A stretch of DNA of 64,000 bases from CAZAMP01 sp964486455 (lineage in GTDB: Bacteria; Eisenbacteria; RBG-16-71-46; CAZAMP01). A program made the position numbers and the translations under genes. The stretch lies in assembly GCA_964486455.1 (NCBI GenBank), contig CAZAMP010000018.1:14975-78974 (forward strand), read 5' to 3'. Below are positions 1 to 7,613 of this stretch, one piece after another (position 1 is the stretch's first letter; each line of letters opens with the position of its first letter). The notes below the pieces were generated by a model. That model made no database searches, was not told the origin of the DNA, and saw nothing but the letters and a program-made list of their open reading frames with translations.

Positions 1-540
1 CGCAAGCTCTTAAACCGCGCACGCCGCTCGGGCGCATCGGTCGAACCCGACCCGGAGTTTCGCTACTTCGACGACTTCATGCGCATGCTGGAGTCGACGT
101 TCGACAAGCACGGGGGCCGAACGCCGACCGCGCAGGCCATGGCGGCACGTCTGGAGGTCTTCCGGGAAAAGACGAAGCTCTTCGTTCTGAAGGTTGACGA
201 CACACCCGCGGGCGCGATCCTTTGCCACTATTCCCCGACGACCTGCTACCTCTCGAAGATGCCGTCGTCGCCTGACGGGCAGCGCGATCACCGGACGAAG
301 CTTCTCTATCACGCGGCGCTCCAGGACGCGTGCGAGAACGGATACCGATTTGCGGAGTTCGGTACGACCTCGATCCCGTCTCTCGCGTACTGGAAAGAAC
401 GGTTCAAGGCGACACGTGTGCCGATGCGTCAGTACGAGCGTGAATGCTCTACGGTTCGCGTCGCGATCGCGAAGGCGCCCTGGATCGCCCGGCGGCTCAA
501 GAAAGAGGTATCGCGCGTGACGGAACGGCTGAAGAAGTAG
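1..540 (+). CDS. FemAB/CelD-like GNAT-fold transferase, C-terminal part (5' truncated by window edge)
   Basis: The frame is open from the first base, so the true start lies outside the window; 179 residues are visible. The visible part has the look of the second GNAT-like half of FemAB/BioF2-type proteins: a strand with AGAILCHY, then a helix ending before GYRFAEFGTTS, then the YWKERFKA segment, which matches the usual 'FG....gl..fK..fG' ending of these proteins. Such proteins move aminoacyl or acyl groups onto cell-wall or exopolysaccharide precursors in the cytoplasm. It opens a polysaccharide locus with several relatives (1808-2902, 11444-12967, 15927-17465, 17486-18565). The next gene is convergent and 45 bp away. 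Substrate is unknown. Confidence 0.75.
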   Translation, partial: RKLLNRARRSGASVEPDPEFRYFDDFMRMLESTFDKHGGRTPTAQAMAARLEVFREKTKLFVLKVDDTPAGAILCHYSPTTCYLSKMPSSPDGQRDHRTKLLYHAALQDACENGYRFAEFGTTSIPSLAYWKERFKATRVPMRQYERECSTVRVAIAKAPWIARRLKKEVSRVTERLKK

Positions 541-585
541 TCGCTCTCGCTCCGCCGCTCTGCTCCCGCGTCCGCGCCCGCGCGC

Positions 586-1698
586 CTATCTTCGGAAGCG
601 GCCCTTGAGCGCACCCCACCCCGTTCGCTCAATCGGCACCGACGTGTCGACGAGCCCCACGTACTCTTCATCGATCGCGTCGCGCGGCATGGCACCGCAC
701 TCGGCAAGCACCGCGGCGAGCGCGGCGGCGGCCGCCATCTCGGTGACGGGCGGTGCGGGCCAGCGAGTCTCCGCCGTCGCGTCGATCTGAGTTTCCGTTG
801 GGATGATGTTCCCCTCCAGATAGACCTCGGTGCTCGACGTCAGGACGATCGCGAGACTCTCGTCGCTCCGTTCACCCGGCGCGTAGACGTTCTTGACGAG
901 ATTGCCCATCGCGTAGTGGCGAAAGCGGGTCCCGTAGCCGGGGTCGCCTCCCCAATCGTCAACGGGCGGGTCCCAATCGGCGACGACGTTGTTCACGAGA
1001 TCGACGACGCCACAGTCGTGAATCTGCGGGTTTCGTTCGTCGCCGAGGACCAGCAGGTTGTGGTGGATCGATATCCGCTCGCACACGCACTCAGGGCACT
1101 CGCCCTGGTAGTGCCGATAGACGTACATGTTCTTGTGGTTGTCGGCCAGCAGGCACCACTGCACGGTGATGTCGCGCGCATCCTCGATGATGTCGATGTT
1201 CCCGTCGCCCGCCCGCCGGAACGAGCAGTGATCGATGACGATGTCATGGGCGCCCCGCCCGATCTGGAGATTGTCGTGTCCGCCGTCGAAGCGGAGATGG
1301 TGCAGGACGAAGTCGTGTGCCGTGTCGGGAGCGGTTGAAACCAGCCGGATCAGATCGAACGCACCGGGCACCGGCGGGCTGATCGTGATCCCGGGGTCGG
1401 GAGCGGTCGAGCCGTCGATCGTGACGTGATGATTGGTCAAGCGGATGGGCGACTCGAGGACGATCGTCCCACTGACGGCGAACCGTATGTCCCGATTGGA
1501 CTCCGAAAGGGCGTCCCGGAGTGTGCCGGGACCGTCGTCCGCGAGGCTGTCGACCACATAGACTGTTCCGCCCGCCCCGCCCTCGGTGTCGGCGCCGAAC
1601 CCCTCCAGCGGCCGCCCCCCCAGCGGATCGGCGAACGGGGCGCTGACCCCAACCACAAGCCACGCAAGCAGTAACGCGCTACAGGATTTTTCCCGCAC
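586..1698 (-). CDS. secreted pectate-lyase-like beta-helix protein with C-terminal WGALK tag
   Basis: 370 residues starting at GTG, with GGAG about 9 nt upstream. A signal peptide covers residues 1-24 (ALLLAWLVVGVSAPFA). Next comes the classic polysaccharide-lyase family 1 opening: GFGADTEGGAGG, VDSLADDGPGTLRDAL, and HVTIDGST. Beta-helix rungs follow, with DIVIDHCSFRRAGDGNIDI, the site of the calcium/substrate cleft in pectate lyases. It probably cleaves or binds acidic polysaccharide outside the cytoplasm. The protein ends ERTGWGALKGRFRR, which matches short C-terminal tails on three other exported proteins in the window (see 41995, 43445, 44757). The exact catalytic residues were not assigned, so a lyase-like binding protein remains possible. 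Confidence 0.8.
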   Translation of the reverse strand: MREKSCSALLLAWLVVGVSAPFADPLGGRPLEGFGADTEGGAGGTVYVVDSLADDGPGTLRDALSESNRDIRFAVSGTIVLESPIRLTNHHVTIDGSTAPDPGITISPPVPGAFDLIRLVSTAPDTAHDFVLHHLRFDGGHDNLQIGRGAHDIVIDHCSFRRAGDGNIDIIEDARDITVQWCLLADNHKNMYVYRHYQGECPECVCERISIHHNLLVLGDERNPQIHDCGVVDLVNNVVADWDPPVDDWGGDPGYGTRFRHYAMGNLVKNVYAPGERSDESLAIVLTSSTEVYLEGNIIPTETQIDATAETRWPAPPVTEMAAAAALAAVLAECGAMPRDAIDEEYVGLVDTSVPIERTGWGALKGRFRR

Positions 1699-1807
1699 TT
1701 CCGATAACTCCTATTGATGGCGCCGGTTCACGCCGGCGATGACCGTGCCGAAACGGGATCCGATCTCCTATCCGAGTATAGACCACAAGGACATCCAGGG
1801 CCTGACA

Positions 1808-2902
1808 ATGACGCTTTCGACACGAGCCACAGCATCCGCCGCCGAGATCAACGGACAGTTTCACACGCAGGTCGAATGCTGGGAGCGGCTCACATCGCTT
1901 CGCCATCCCGGATTCTTCCACTCGTTCGAGTGGATGCGACTCTGGATGAAGCACTTCGCCCAGGACCGCGACGTCCGGCTCCACACGGTCGGTGACGGGC
2001 AAGCCGTCCGGCTGATCGCGCCGCTCCGCACGCGAGCCGTCCGACAGGGCCCGACCTCCGTTCGTATCACGGAGACCATCGGCACCCGGCATTTGCCGAA
2101 CAACGATCTCATCTACGATCCGGACGGGCTATCCGGCTGGATCGATGCCCTCATGCAGCATCTCGCGAGCGAATGCCGGACGGACATCCTCCGCATCACG
2201 GCGCTTCCCGAAGAGTCACCGTTGACCGATCTTCTCCGGGATCGATCGAACGGCCTGAAGAAGGCGGTGGAGGTCGAGAACGACGCGTGCAGAAACCGCC
2301 ACGTGATGCTCGACGCGGACTTCGAAGCGTACTACGCGTCCCGACCGAAGAACCTGCGGCGCGATCAGCGCCAGGGACTCAAGCGGCTGGCGAAGGAAGG
2401 GAGTGTCTCGACGCGCTTCTACCGCTCGATCGCCGAGTCGCCTACCGCTCTTGACGACTACTTCGAACTCTACTCGCGGAGCTGGCAGCAGTCCGAGCAC
2501 TGGAAGGACTTCTTCAGCGAGGCGATCGCGCTACTCTCTTCGCTGGAAAAGCTGCGGCTTCTCTTCCTGGATCTGGATGGACGCGCCGTCGCCGGGCAGC
2601 TCGCGCTGGTCGACAACGGCACGCTCTACGTGCTCAAGAACTTCTACGACGAGAGCTACAAGAGGTTCTCCCCCGGCACGATCCTCGGCTTCGACATGTT
2701 CGCCCGGACGATGCGGAACGACCAGGTCGGTTCCATCGACTACATGAAGGGCGACCAGCCGTACAAGGCGAGATGGGCCGAGAGCGTTCGCGTTCGCAGC
2801 GATTGGGCGATCCCGCTCACCTTTCGTGGATCGCTCGCGCTCAACATCAAGAACCTCGTCTCGGGGAACTCCGGCAACGGATCGAAGAACGGGGACGAGT
2901 GA
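1808..2902 (+). CDS. CelD/BcsL-type GNAT acetyltransferase-like protein
   Basis: 364 residues from ATG 1808, which has AGGG 7 nt upstream; the in-frame ATG at 1739 lacks a ribosome site. Typical CelD/BioF2 landmarks are present: PGFFHSFEWMRLWMKHF near the N-terminus, RPKNLRRDQRQGLKRLAKEG before the second GNAT half, YELYSRSWQQSEHW-like sequence in the middle, GRAVAGQLALV, then FSPGTILGFDMF and DYMKGDQPYKARWAE at the end. These proteins are cytoplasmic and are thought to acylate sugars or lipid-linked intermediates of exopolysaccharides. It lies 73 bp before the flippase gene on the same strand. The acyl donor and acceptor cannot be read from sequence. Confidence 0.82.
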   Translation: MTLSTRATASAAEINGQFHTQVECWERLTSLRHPGFFHSFEWMRLWMKHFAQDRDVRLHTVGDGQAVRLIAPLRTRAVRQGPTSVRITETIGTRHLPNNDLIYDPDGLSGWIDALMQHLASECRTDILRITALPEESPLTDLLRDRSNGLKKAVEVENDACRNRHVMLDADFEAYYASRPKNLRRDQRQGLKRLAKEGSVSTRFYRSIAESPTALDDYFELYSRSWQQSEHWKDFFSEAIALLSSLEKLRLLFLDLDGRAVAGQLALVDNGTLYVLKNFYDESYKRFSPGTILGFDMFARTMRNDQVGSIDYMKGDQPYKARWAESVRVRSDWAIPLTFRGSLALNIKNLVSGNSGNGSKNGDE

Positions 2903-2975
2903 TTGCACCGGCCGTGCTTTGGCCATAGTGTGACACGTCTCGTACGATCATCACCGCTTCCGGAGTGACACGTTC

Positions 2976-4424
2976 ATGAGGCTCGCGCAAACGGCCACGT
3001 GGCTCGCGATCGGCCGGAGTATCAACGCCGCGTCGTCACTCATCCTGCCGATCGTCCTCGTTCGGATTCTCACTCAGGACGACTTCGGGTTCTTCAAGCA
3101 GGTCACTCTGGCGGCCACGCTGCTCGTGCCGTTCCTGCCGCTGGGTCTCGACCGGAGCGTGACGTATTTCGTTCCGCGAAAGGGCAGTCGGCCCGCGGAA
3201 GAGATCTCGACCGCCATCCTAGCCGCGCTGGTGCCGTCCGCGCTGGTTACCGCGGCGGCGCTCCTGTTTCCGTCCACGTTCGCGACGCTGTTCGGTTGCT
3301 CCGGGGCTCTCTACATTGTCGGCGCGACCGTCGCCTCGGCGGTGTCGACGGTCTTCTTCGAGCTCGCCAACCGATCGTTGATCGCCGTCGGCGCCGCTCG
3401 GACCGCCGCGCTTCTACCCGCCGCGGTCGGCGTGCCGCGGGCGATCGGGCTGGTCGCAGTCGCGCTCGTGGCCCGGTCGCTGTCGGCAATCTGCCTCGCG
3501 ATCATCGGCTTCGCGCTGCTCTACGTCGTGGTGGGTATGTTCGCGCTCGTCCGGCGTGGCTACCTTCGCCCGGCGCTCGATCTGAAAGTCTTGGCCCGAC
3601 AGTTACGCTACGGCGGAATGCTGGCGGTGATCACCGTCGTTCAGATCTGGTCCGTTCGCATCGATCGGTTTCTCGTATCCGTCGGACTCAGCCCCGCGCT
3701 GTTCGCGATCTACTCCGTCGGAAAGACACAGATCCCGTTCGTCAGGATCATTCCGGGCTCGCTCGGGTCGGCGACCGCGCCGCGCTACTCGAAGCTCGAA
3801 TCGGAAGGCCGTCACCAGGACATGGCGGTCCTCTGGCGAAAGAGCGCCGAAGCACTGCTCCCGCTCTACTTCCTCATCGTCACGTTCCTCGCGGCCACCG
3901 CGCACTGGACGGTCCCAATCGTCTTCACGGCCGACTACGCGGATGCCATCCCCATCTTTCGCGTCTTCGTGGTGACATACATCTTTCACGCGCTCGTCGG
4001 TATCGAACCGATTCTCCGAGCGCTCGCGGCCCTTCGCTTTCTTTTCATCACCGTGATGATCTCGTTGCCGGTTCGAATCGGACTCGGACTGGCGGCGCTC
4101 GAGATGGGCTCACTCTGGTTTCTGGCCGGCACGCAGATCATCGTCAACACCGTTCTGTTTGCCATTCGTCTCCTCTACATTCGCCGCCGCCTGGACGTGA
4201 CGTGGTCGACGCTGGTGCCGCACCACGGGCTGATCCTCCCGGCGCTGGCCTCCGCGGTCGGGTTGCTCATGACCTGGGGGATCCACGCGTGGCGCGGGGA
4301 AGAACCGATAACGGCGCTCATCGTGTCGGGCGTGGGATGGTGCGTGCTGACGGTCGTGGTTCTCTGGCGTCAGGGCCTCTGGAGACAGATCCTCTCGAGA
4401 AAGCGGGAAAGCCGATCGGCCTGA
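2976..4424 (+). CDS. Wzx-type oligosaccharide flippase (MOP/PST family)
   Basis: 482 residues with about 12-14 hydrophobic segments and the family's N-terminal pattern: a first helix with TWLAIGRSINAASSLILPIVLVRILT followed by DDFGFFKQVTLAATLLVPFLPLGLDRSVTYF. Members flip undecaprenyl-linked repeat units across the inner membrane. The basic loop RIDRFLVSVGLSPALFAIYSVG and the PLYFLIVTFLA segment fit the second half of the fold. Its 3' end overlaps the convergent glycosyltransferase gene by 55 bp. It is the only flippase seen in the locus, so it is the likely exporter for the repeat unit built by the surrounding transferases. Confidence 0.88.
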   Translation: MRLAQTATWLAIGRSINAASSLILPIVLVRILTQDDFGFFKQVTLAATLLVPFLPLGLDRSVTYFVPRKGSRPAEEISTAILAALVPSALVTAAALLFPSTFATLFGCSGALYIVGATVASAVSTVFFELANRSLIAVGAARTAALLPAAVGVPRAIGLVAVALVARSLSAICLAIIGFALLYVVVGMFALVRRGYLRPALDLKVLARQLRYGGMLAVITVVQIWSVRIDRFLVSVGLSPALFAIYSVGKTQIPFVRIIPGSLGSATAPRYSKLESEGRHQDMAVLWRKSAEALLPLYFLIVTFLAATAHWTVPIVFTADYADAIPIFRVFVVTYIFHALVGIEPILRALAALRFLFITVMISLPVRIGLGLAALEMGSLWFLAGTQIIVNTVLFAIRLLYIRRRLDVTWSTLVPHHGLILPALASAVGLLMTWGIHAWRGEEPITALIVSGVGWCVLTVVVLWRQGLWRQILSRKRESRSA

Positions 4425-5689
4425 TGCGTTCGATCGTAGAACGCCAATCGGTCTCGCGGCGGACCCGGAAGCTCATCCCCACGGTTCCACGCTTCGTAGA
4501 GCAGTTCCAGCTGCCGCGCGATCTCTTCCTCGTCATTAGGATGGGCGATCCAGCAGCCGCCGACCCGGCGGGCGAGTCTCGTCGTCGTGCCGTCCGGGCA
4601 GAGCAACAGGACCGGCCGCCCCACGGCGAGCACTTCGTAGAACTTGCCCGGCGTGTGACGGTTGGGTCCGCCCAGATCCCCCTCGAGCACGAGGTTCGCG
4701 CCGGCGTCCCGAAGGTGTCGCAGAACTTCGGCGTGGGGCGCGTAGCCGTGAAGCTCCACGACGCGGGATAGGCGACTCCCGGGCGCAATGACCGACCTGA
4801 CGCCGGCAACACTACCGAAGAACCGCACACGAAATCGATCGCCGTCGATCGTACCGGCTTCGAGCAGACCATCAATGGCGCGAAAGAGGGCGCGCGGATC
4901 TCGCCACGCGAAGAGCCCTCCCGCATAGGTCAACGTGAAGCGGTCGGTGGCCGGCTCGGCTTCGGGCTCGGCGGGCGGCGGGATGTCGTCCGGGTCGTAA
5001 CCGTTCGGAACCCAAAAGCGGTCGCGGCCCCGCATCGCGGCGCGGTGGGCGGTGACGATCGCCGCGGCATGGGAAAGCACGCCGCGCTCCAGACGCGACG
5101 CGATCCGGCGGCGGATTCCGGAGAGCCCGAGCGCCGCGGGAACGGTGTCGGGTGGAAAGTCCGGATAGAGCCGATGCGTCCACGGATCGCGATAGTCGAG
5201 GACGAGTGGGATGCCGAGGCGGCGGCTCAAGAACTTCGCGACTAGCATCGGGCTCCACGGCGGGCCCGAGACGAGAATGACGTCCGGACGAAAACGGCGG
5301 GCGAGACGAAGACCGGCGAACGCGGCGAACGGAAACCAGCCCGCCTGAGGATCGGGAAGGCTAAGCGCGTCGAGCCCGATCATGATGACGTGGAGGAAGC
5401 GATCGAGGATGCGCCACACGCCGCCTGAGGGAATGCGCCGTCGGAGTCGCGCGACCAGGAGCCATGGGCTCGGGTCGGGCACGTGCACGCACGGCACGCC
5501 GGAGGAGATCTCGTCAACTAAGCCGTCGTCCGTCCGCCAGATCCCCGCGGTCGGCCCCGCGAGCACGGCCACGGGCACACCGCGTCTTCCCCAGAGCTTG
5601 GCGAACTTCGCGGAGCGCTGGACACCTCCCCCGCCCTGCGGGGGGAAACGGTATGCGATGAGCATGATACGTGGGGCCATCCGACGCAT
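4370..5689 (-). CDS. GT4-type glycosyltransferase
   Basis: 439 residues from ATG 5689, which has AAAGGGG 5 nt upstream; a longer reading frame upstream lacks support. The N-terminus IMLIAYRFPPQGGGGVQRSAKFAKLW is the donor-side Rossmann start of GT4 (GT-B) enzymes. VILVSGPPWSPML and VLDYRDPWTHRLYPDF are typical of Wzx/Wzy-locus members. The C-terminal half has LTYAGGLF, VVELHGYAPHAEVLRHL and the acidic KFYEVLAVGRPVLLL, equivalent to the EX7E donor-binding region. It should add a sugar to the lipid-linked repeat at the inner face of the membrane. The tail-to-tail overlap of 55 bp with the flippase gene is unusual for unrelated operons. Confidence 0.87.
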   Translation of the reverse strand: MRRMAPRIMLIAYRFPPQGGGGVQRSAKFAKLWGRRGVPVAVLAGPTAGIWRTDDGLVDEISSGVPCVHVPDPSPWLLVARLRRRIPSGGVWRILDRFLHVIMIGLDALSLPDPQAGWFPFAAFAGLRLARRFRPDVILVSGPPWSPMLVAKFLSRRLGIPLVLDYRDPWTHRLYPDFPPDTVPAALGLSGIRRRIASRLERGVLSHAAAIVTAHRAAMRGRDRFWVPNGYDPDDIPPPAEPEAEPATDRFTLTYAGGLFAWRDPRALFRAIDGLLEAGTIDGDRFRVRFFGSVAGVRSVIAPGSRLSRVVELHGYAPHAEVLRHLRDAGANLVLEGDLGGPNRHTPGKFYEVLAVGRPVLLLCPDGTTTRLARRVGGCWIAHPNDEEEIARQLELLYEAWNRGDELPGPPRDRLAFYDRTHQADRLSRFLERICLQRP

Positions 5690-5761
5690 CGTGGCCCCTT
5701 TGCTCGGATGACGCAAGTACCCGAGCCATCGAGATGCGCCTTGACGGCGCCGGAGCGCATG

Positions 5762-6937
5762 ATGACACTGGCCGCCATGCGTAAGAAACGACTCGAACGA
5801 CTTCGGATCGGATTCGTGCTCGGCGAGCTCGGGATCGGCGGCGCCGAGCGGCAGCTCCTGAAGAAAATCGCCATACTGCAAGACCAAGGCGTGGACTGCT
5901 TCGTGGTCACGCTTTCGAGCGGCGGCGATCTGACTCAGGCCTTCGCCGCGGAGAAGATCCGGCTTCACGAGATCCCTCGCGGGCACTCGCTCGAGGTCAG
6001 CCGGATGTGGAATCTCATCGGCATCCTGCTCCGCGAGCGACCCACCATCGTTCACGGGGAACTGTACGACGCGGGCGCCTACGCGCGTATCGCCTCGATG
6101 ATGGCGGGCGTTCCGATTCGGATCCAGGCGATCCGGTCGACCTACCCGCGCCTCAATCCGAAGTACCGCCTTGCGGAGGAGATTCTCAAGTGGTTCACCG
6201 ACGCCTACATCGTGAACGCCGCCGCGATCAAGCGACGCACGATAGAGCTCCATCGTGTGAATTCGAAAAAGGTGCACGTCGTCTACAACCTCTACGACGC
6301 CACCGAAGCGCCGCGCTGCACACCGGATGAGATGCGCCGCGAGCTGGGGCTCGTGCCCGGCCGCAAAGTCATCGGTCTCCTCGGCTCGTTCTCCCCCGAG
6401 AAGAACCACGAGCTGTTCTTGCGGTTCGCCCGCGCGCTTATCGATCGCGGAACGGACGCGGAGTTCATGCTCATCGGGGACGGCAAGCTCAGGCCGAAGA
6501 TCGAGGCGCAGATTGCGCAGCTCGACCTCGGGTCGCGCGTGCGTCTCCTCGGACTTCGGAGGGACGTGCCCGATCTGCTTCAGGTCCTCGACATCTCGGT
6601 GAACTGCTCGTTTCGCGAAGGGCTCAACAACGCCATCCTGGAATCGCTGGCACTGGGCATCCCCGTTCTGGGGAGCCACGTCGGCGGCACACCCGAGCTG
6701 GTCGAGACGGGGGTGAACGGCGAGACGTTCGAGTCGGACTCGCTCGACGACATGATCGCCAAGGCAGAGATGATGATCCCGCGGATCGAGGAGTACCGCG
6801 CCCGGATCCGCGAGAACCGCGGAGACTTTCTGCAACGGTTTCAGGCGGACGAGGTCACCCGCCAGACCCTGGACATCTACCTTAAGTGCTTGTCAAATCG
6901 AGGGTTCGAGCTGGAGAGCCCACCCCACGCCCACTGA
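5762..6937 (+). CDS. GT4-type glycosyltransferase
   Basis: 391 residues from ATG 5762, with GGAG 6 nt upstream; a further in-frame ATG is at 5777. The opening IGFVLGELGIGGAERQLLKKIAIL is a near-perfect GT4 N-terminus (GGAE loop). The C-terminal half has VIGLLGSFSPEKNHELFLRFA, MLIGDGKLRPKIEAQI, VRLLGLRRDVPDLLQVLDISVNCSFREGLNNAILESLALGIPVLGSHVGGTPELV, that is, the complete GT4 donor site with the EGLNNAILE motif. It is divergent from the neighbouring transferase at 4370-5689 with 72 bp between starts, so a bidirectional promoter is likely there. Confidence 0.92.
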   Translation: MTLAAMRKKRLERLRIGFVLGELGIGGAERQLLKKIAILQDQGVDCFVVTLSSGGDLTQAFAAEKIRLHEIPRGHSLEVSRMWNLIGILLRERPTIVHGELYDAGAYARIASMMAGVPIRIQAIRSTYPRLNPKYRLAEEILKWFTDAYIVNAAAIKRRTIELHRVNSKKVHVVYNLYDATEAPRCTPDEMRRELGLVPGRKVIGLLGSFSPEKNHELFLRFARALIDRGTDAEFMLIGDGKLRPKIEAQIAQLDLGSRVRLLGLRRDVPDLLQVLDISVNCSFREGLNNAILESLALGIPVLGSHVGGTPELVETGVNGETFESDSLDDMIAKAEMMIPRIEEYRARIRENRGDFLQRFQADEVTRQTLDIYLKCLSNRGFELESPPHAH

Positions 6938-7096
6938 CCGGCAGAGCCACGGCAGCTTCGCTTCATGCTCCCCTCTTCTGTCTTGCCCCTGTCCCTGGAG
7001 GCCACGAATTTATCCGATAACAAAGACAGCGTACAGTGATCACACTGAAACCAACGATCCTCACACCATGACAGGCCGACCGGAGTAGTGAGCAAA

Positions 7097-7297
7097 ATGT
7101 ATCCGATCGCAGAACTCCTCGGCATCGCGGGAGCAATCCTCGGTCTGGTTTGCACCTTCGCCATCTGGCGAAAGGTGCGCTACGAGAGACAGCATCTCGA
7201 AAGCTCTGACCTTGCCGGGAAGCGGCTAGTCAAGCCCGCTGGATTTGAGGATCTCAAGAATGCCCTGGACGCCACCGAAGATCGATGGCGACGGTGA
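7097..7297 (+). CDS. small single-pass membrane protein, unknown
   Basis: 66 residues from ATG 7097, with GGAG 11 nt upstream; a GTG at 7088 is only 2 nt from that site. Residues 5-25 (AELLGIAGAILGLVCTFAIW) form one membrane helix, followed by a basic stop-transfer stretch RKVRYERQ and a polar tail of about 35 residues. I do not recognise the family. It stands alone between a glycosyltransferase and a heparinase-like gene and is followed by a strong hairpin (7317-7343), which suggests an independent short transcript. Codon use is less GC-biased than in neighbours, so a false gene is possible. Confidence 0.45.
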   Translation: MYPIAELLGIAGAILGLVCTFAIWRKVRYERQHLESSDLAGKRLVKPAGFEDLKNALDATEDRWRR

Positions 7298-7316
7298 AAT
7301 CCTGCCTAGAGGTGTG

Positions 7317-7343
7317 TCAGGTTGGAGAGTTCCTCCAACCTGA
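7317..7343. terminator. perfect 11-bp hairpin after the small membrane protein gene
   Basis: TCAGGTTGGAG and CTCCAACCTGA pair perfectly around a 5-nt loop, 19 bp after the stop codon. There is no T-run on either side, so it may be an intrinsic terminator of weak type, an mRNA 3' stabiliser or part of a small RNA. Confidence 0.5.
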
Positions 7344-7613
7344 TGCATCATCCAAAGCTGGCTGTTGCCAGCCACATCGCCCGCTCCATGCTGTACAAGT
7401 GTATGTGACACAATGAATTAGTAGCATTCGCTTGCGTGGTAGGGCCTGTCCTCAAGCGGAATCTCCATGTAGTTGCTGATGCCATCCATTTCCACGACTA
7501 GTTGCGGTCTGGATCCTGCGACAGATACCATCCACTATCGATAGGCTGGCGGCGCGCCGATAAGACTATCGTGCTACAGCGCCTACATCATTCCGCACTG
7601 ATCCACTAAGGCC
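7344..7613. other. AT-richer intergenic stretch without a gene
   Basis: This stretch is visibly poorer in G+C than its surroundings and has no open frame with a ribosome site. It ends in TAAGG just before the heparinase-like start. It should hold that gene's promoter, but no convincing -35/-10 pair was found. It may be a decayed remnant. Confidence 0.4.

Noticed and set aside
2999..4771. A 590-codon open frame on the plus strand over the flippase
   Set aside because: It is Arg/Gly/Ala-rich shadow coding in another frame of the flippase gene, without family motifs or ribosome site.
5689..6835. A long N-terminal extension of the glycosyltransferase frame ending at 4370
   Set aside because: The GT4 fold starts at residue 1 of the ATG 5689 product, with a good ribosome site; the extension is antisense to another glycosyltransferase.
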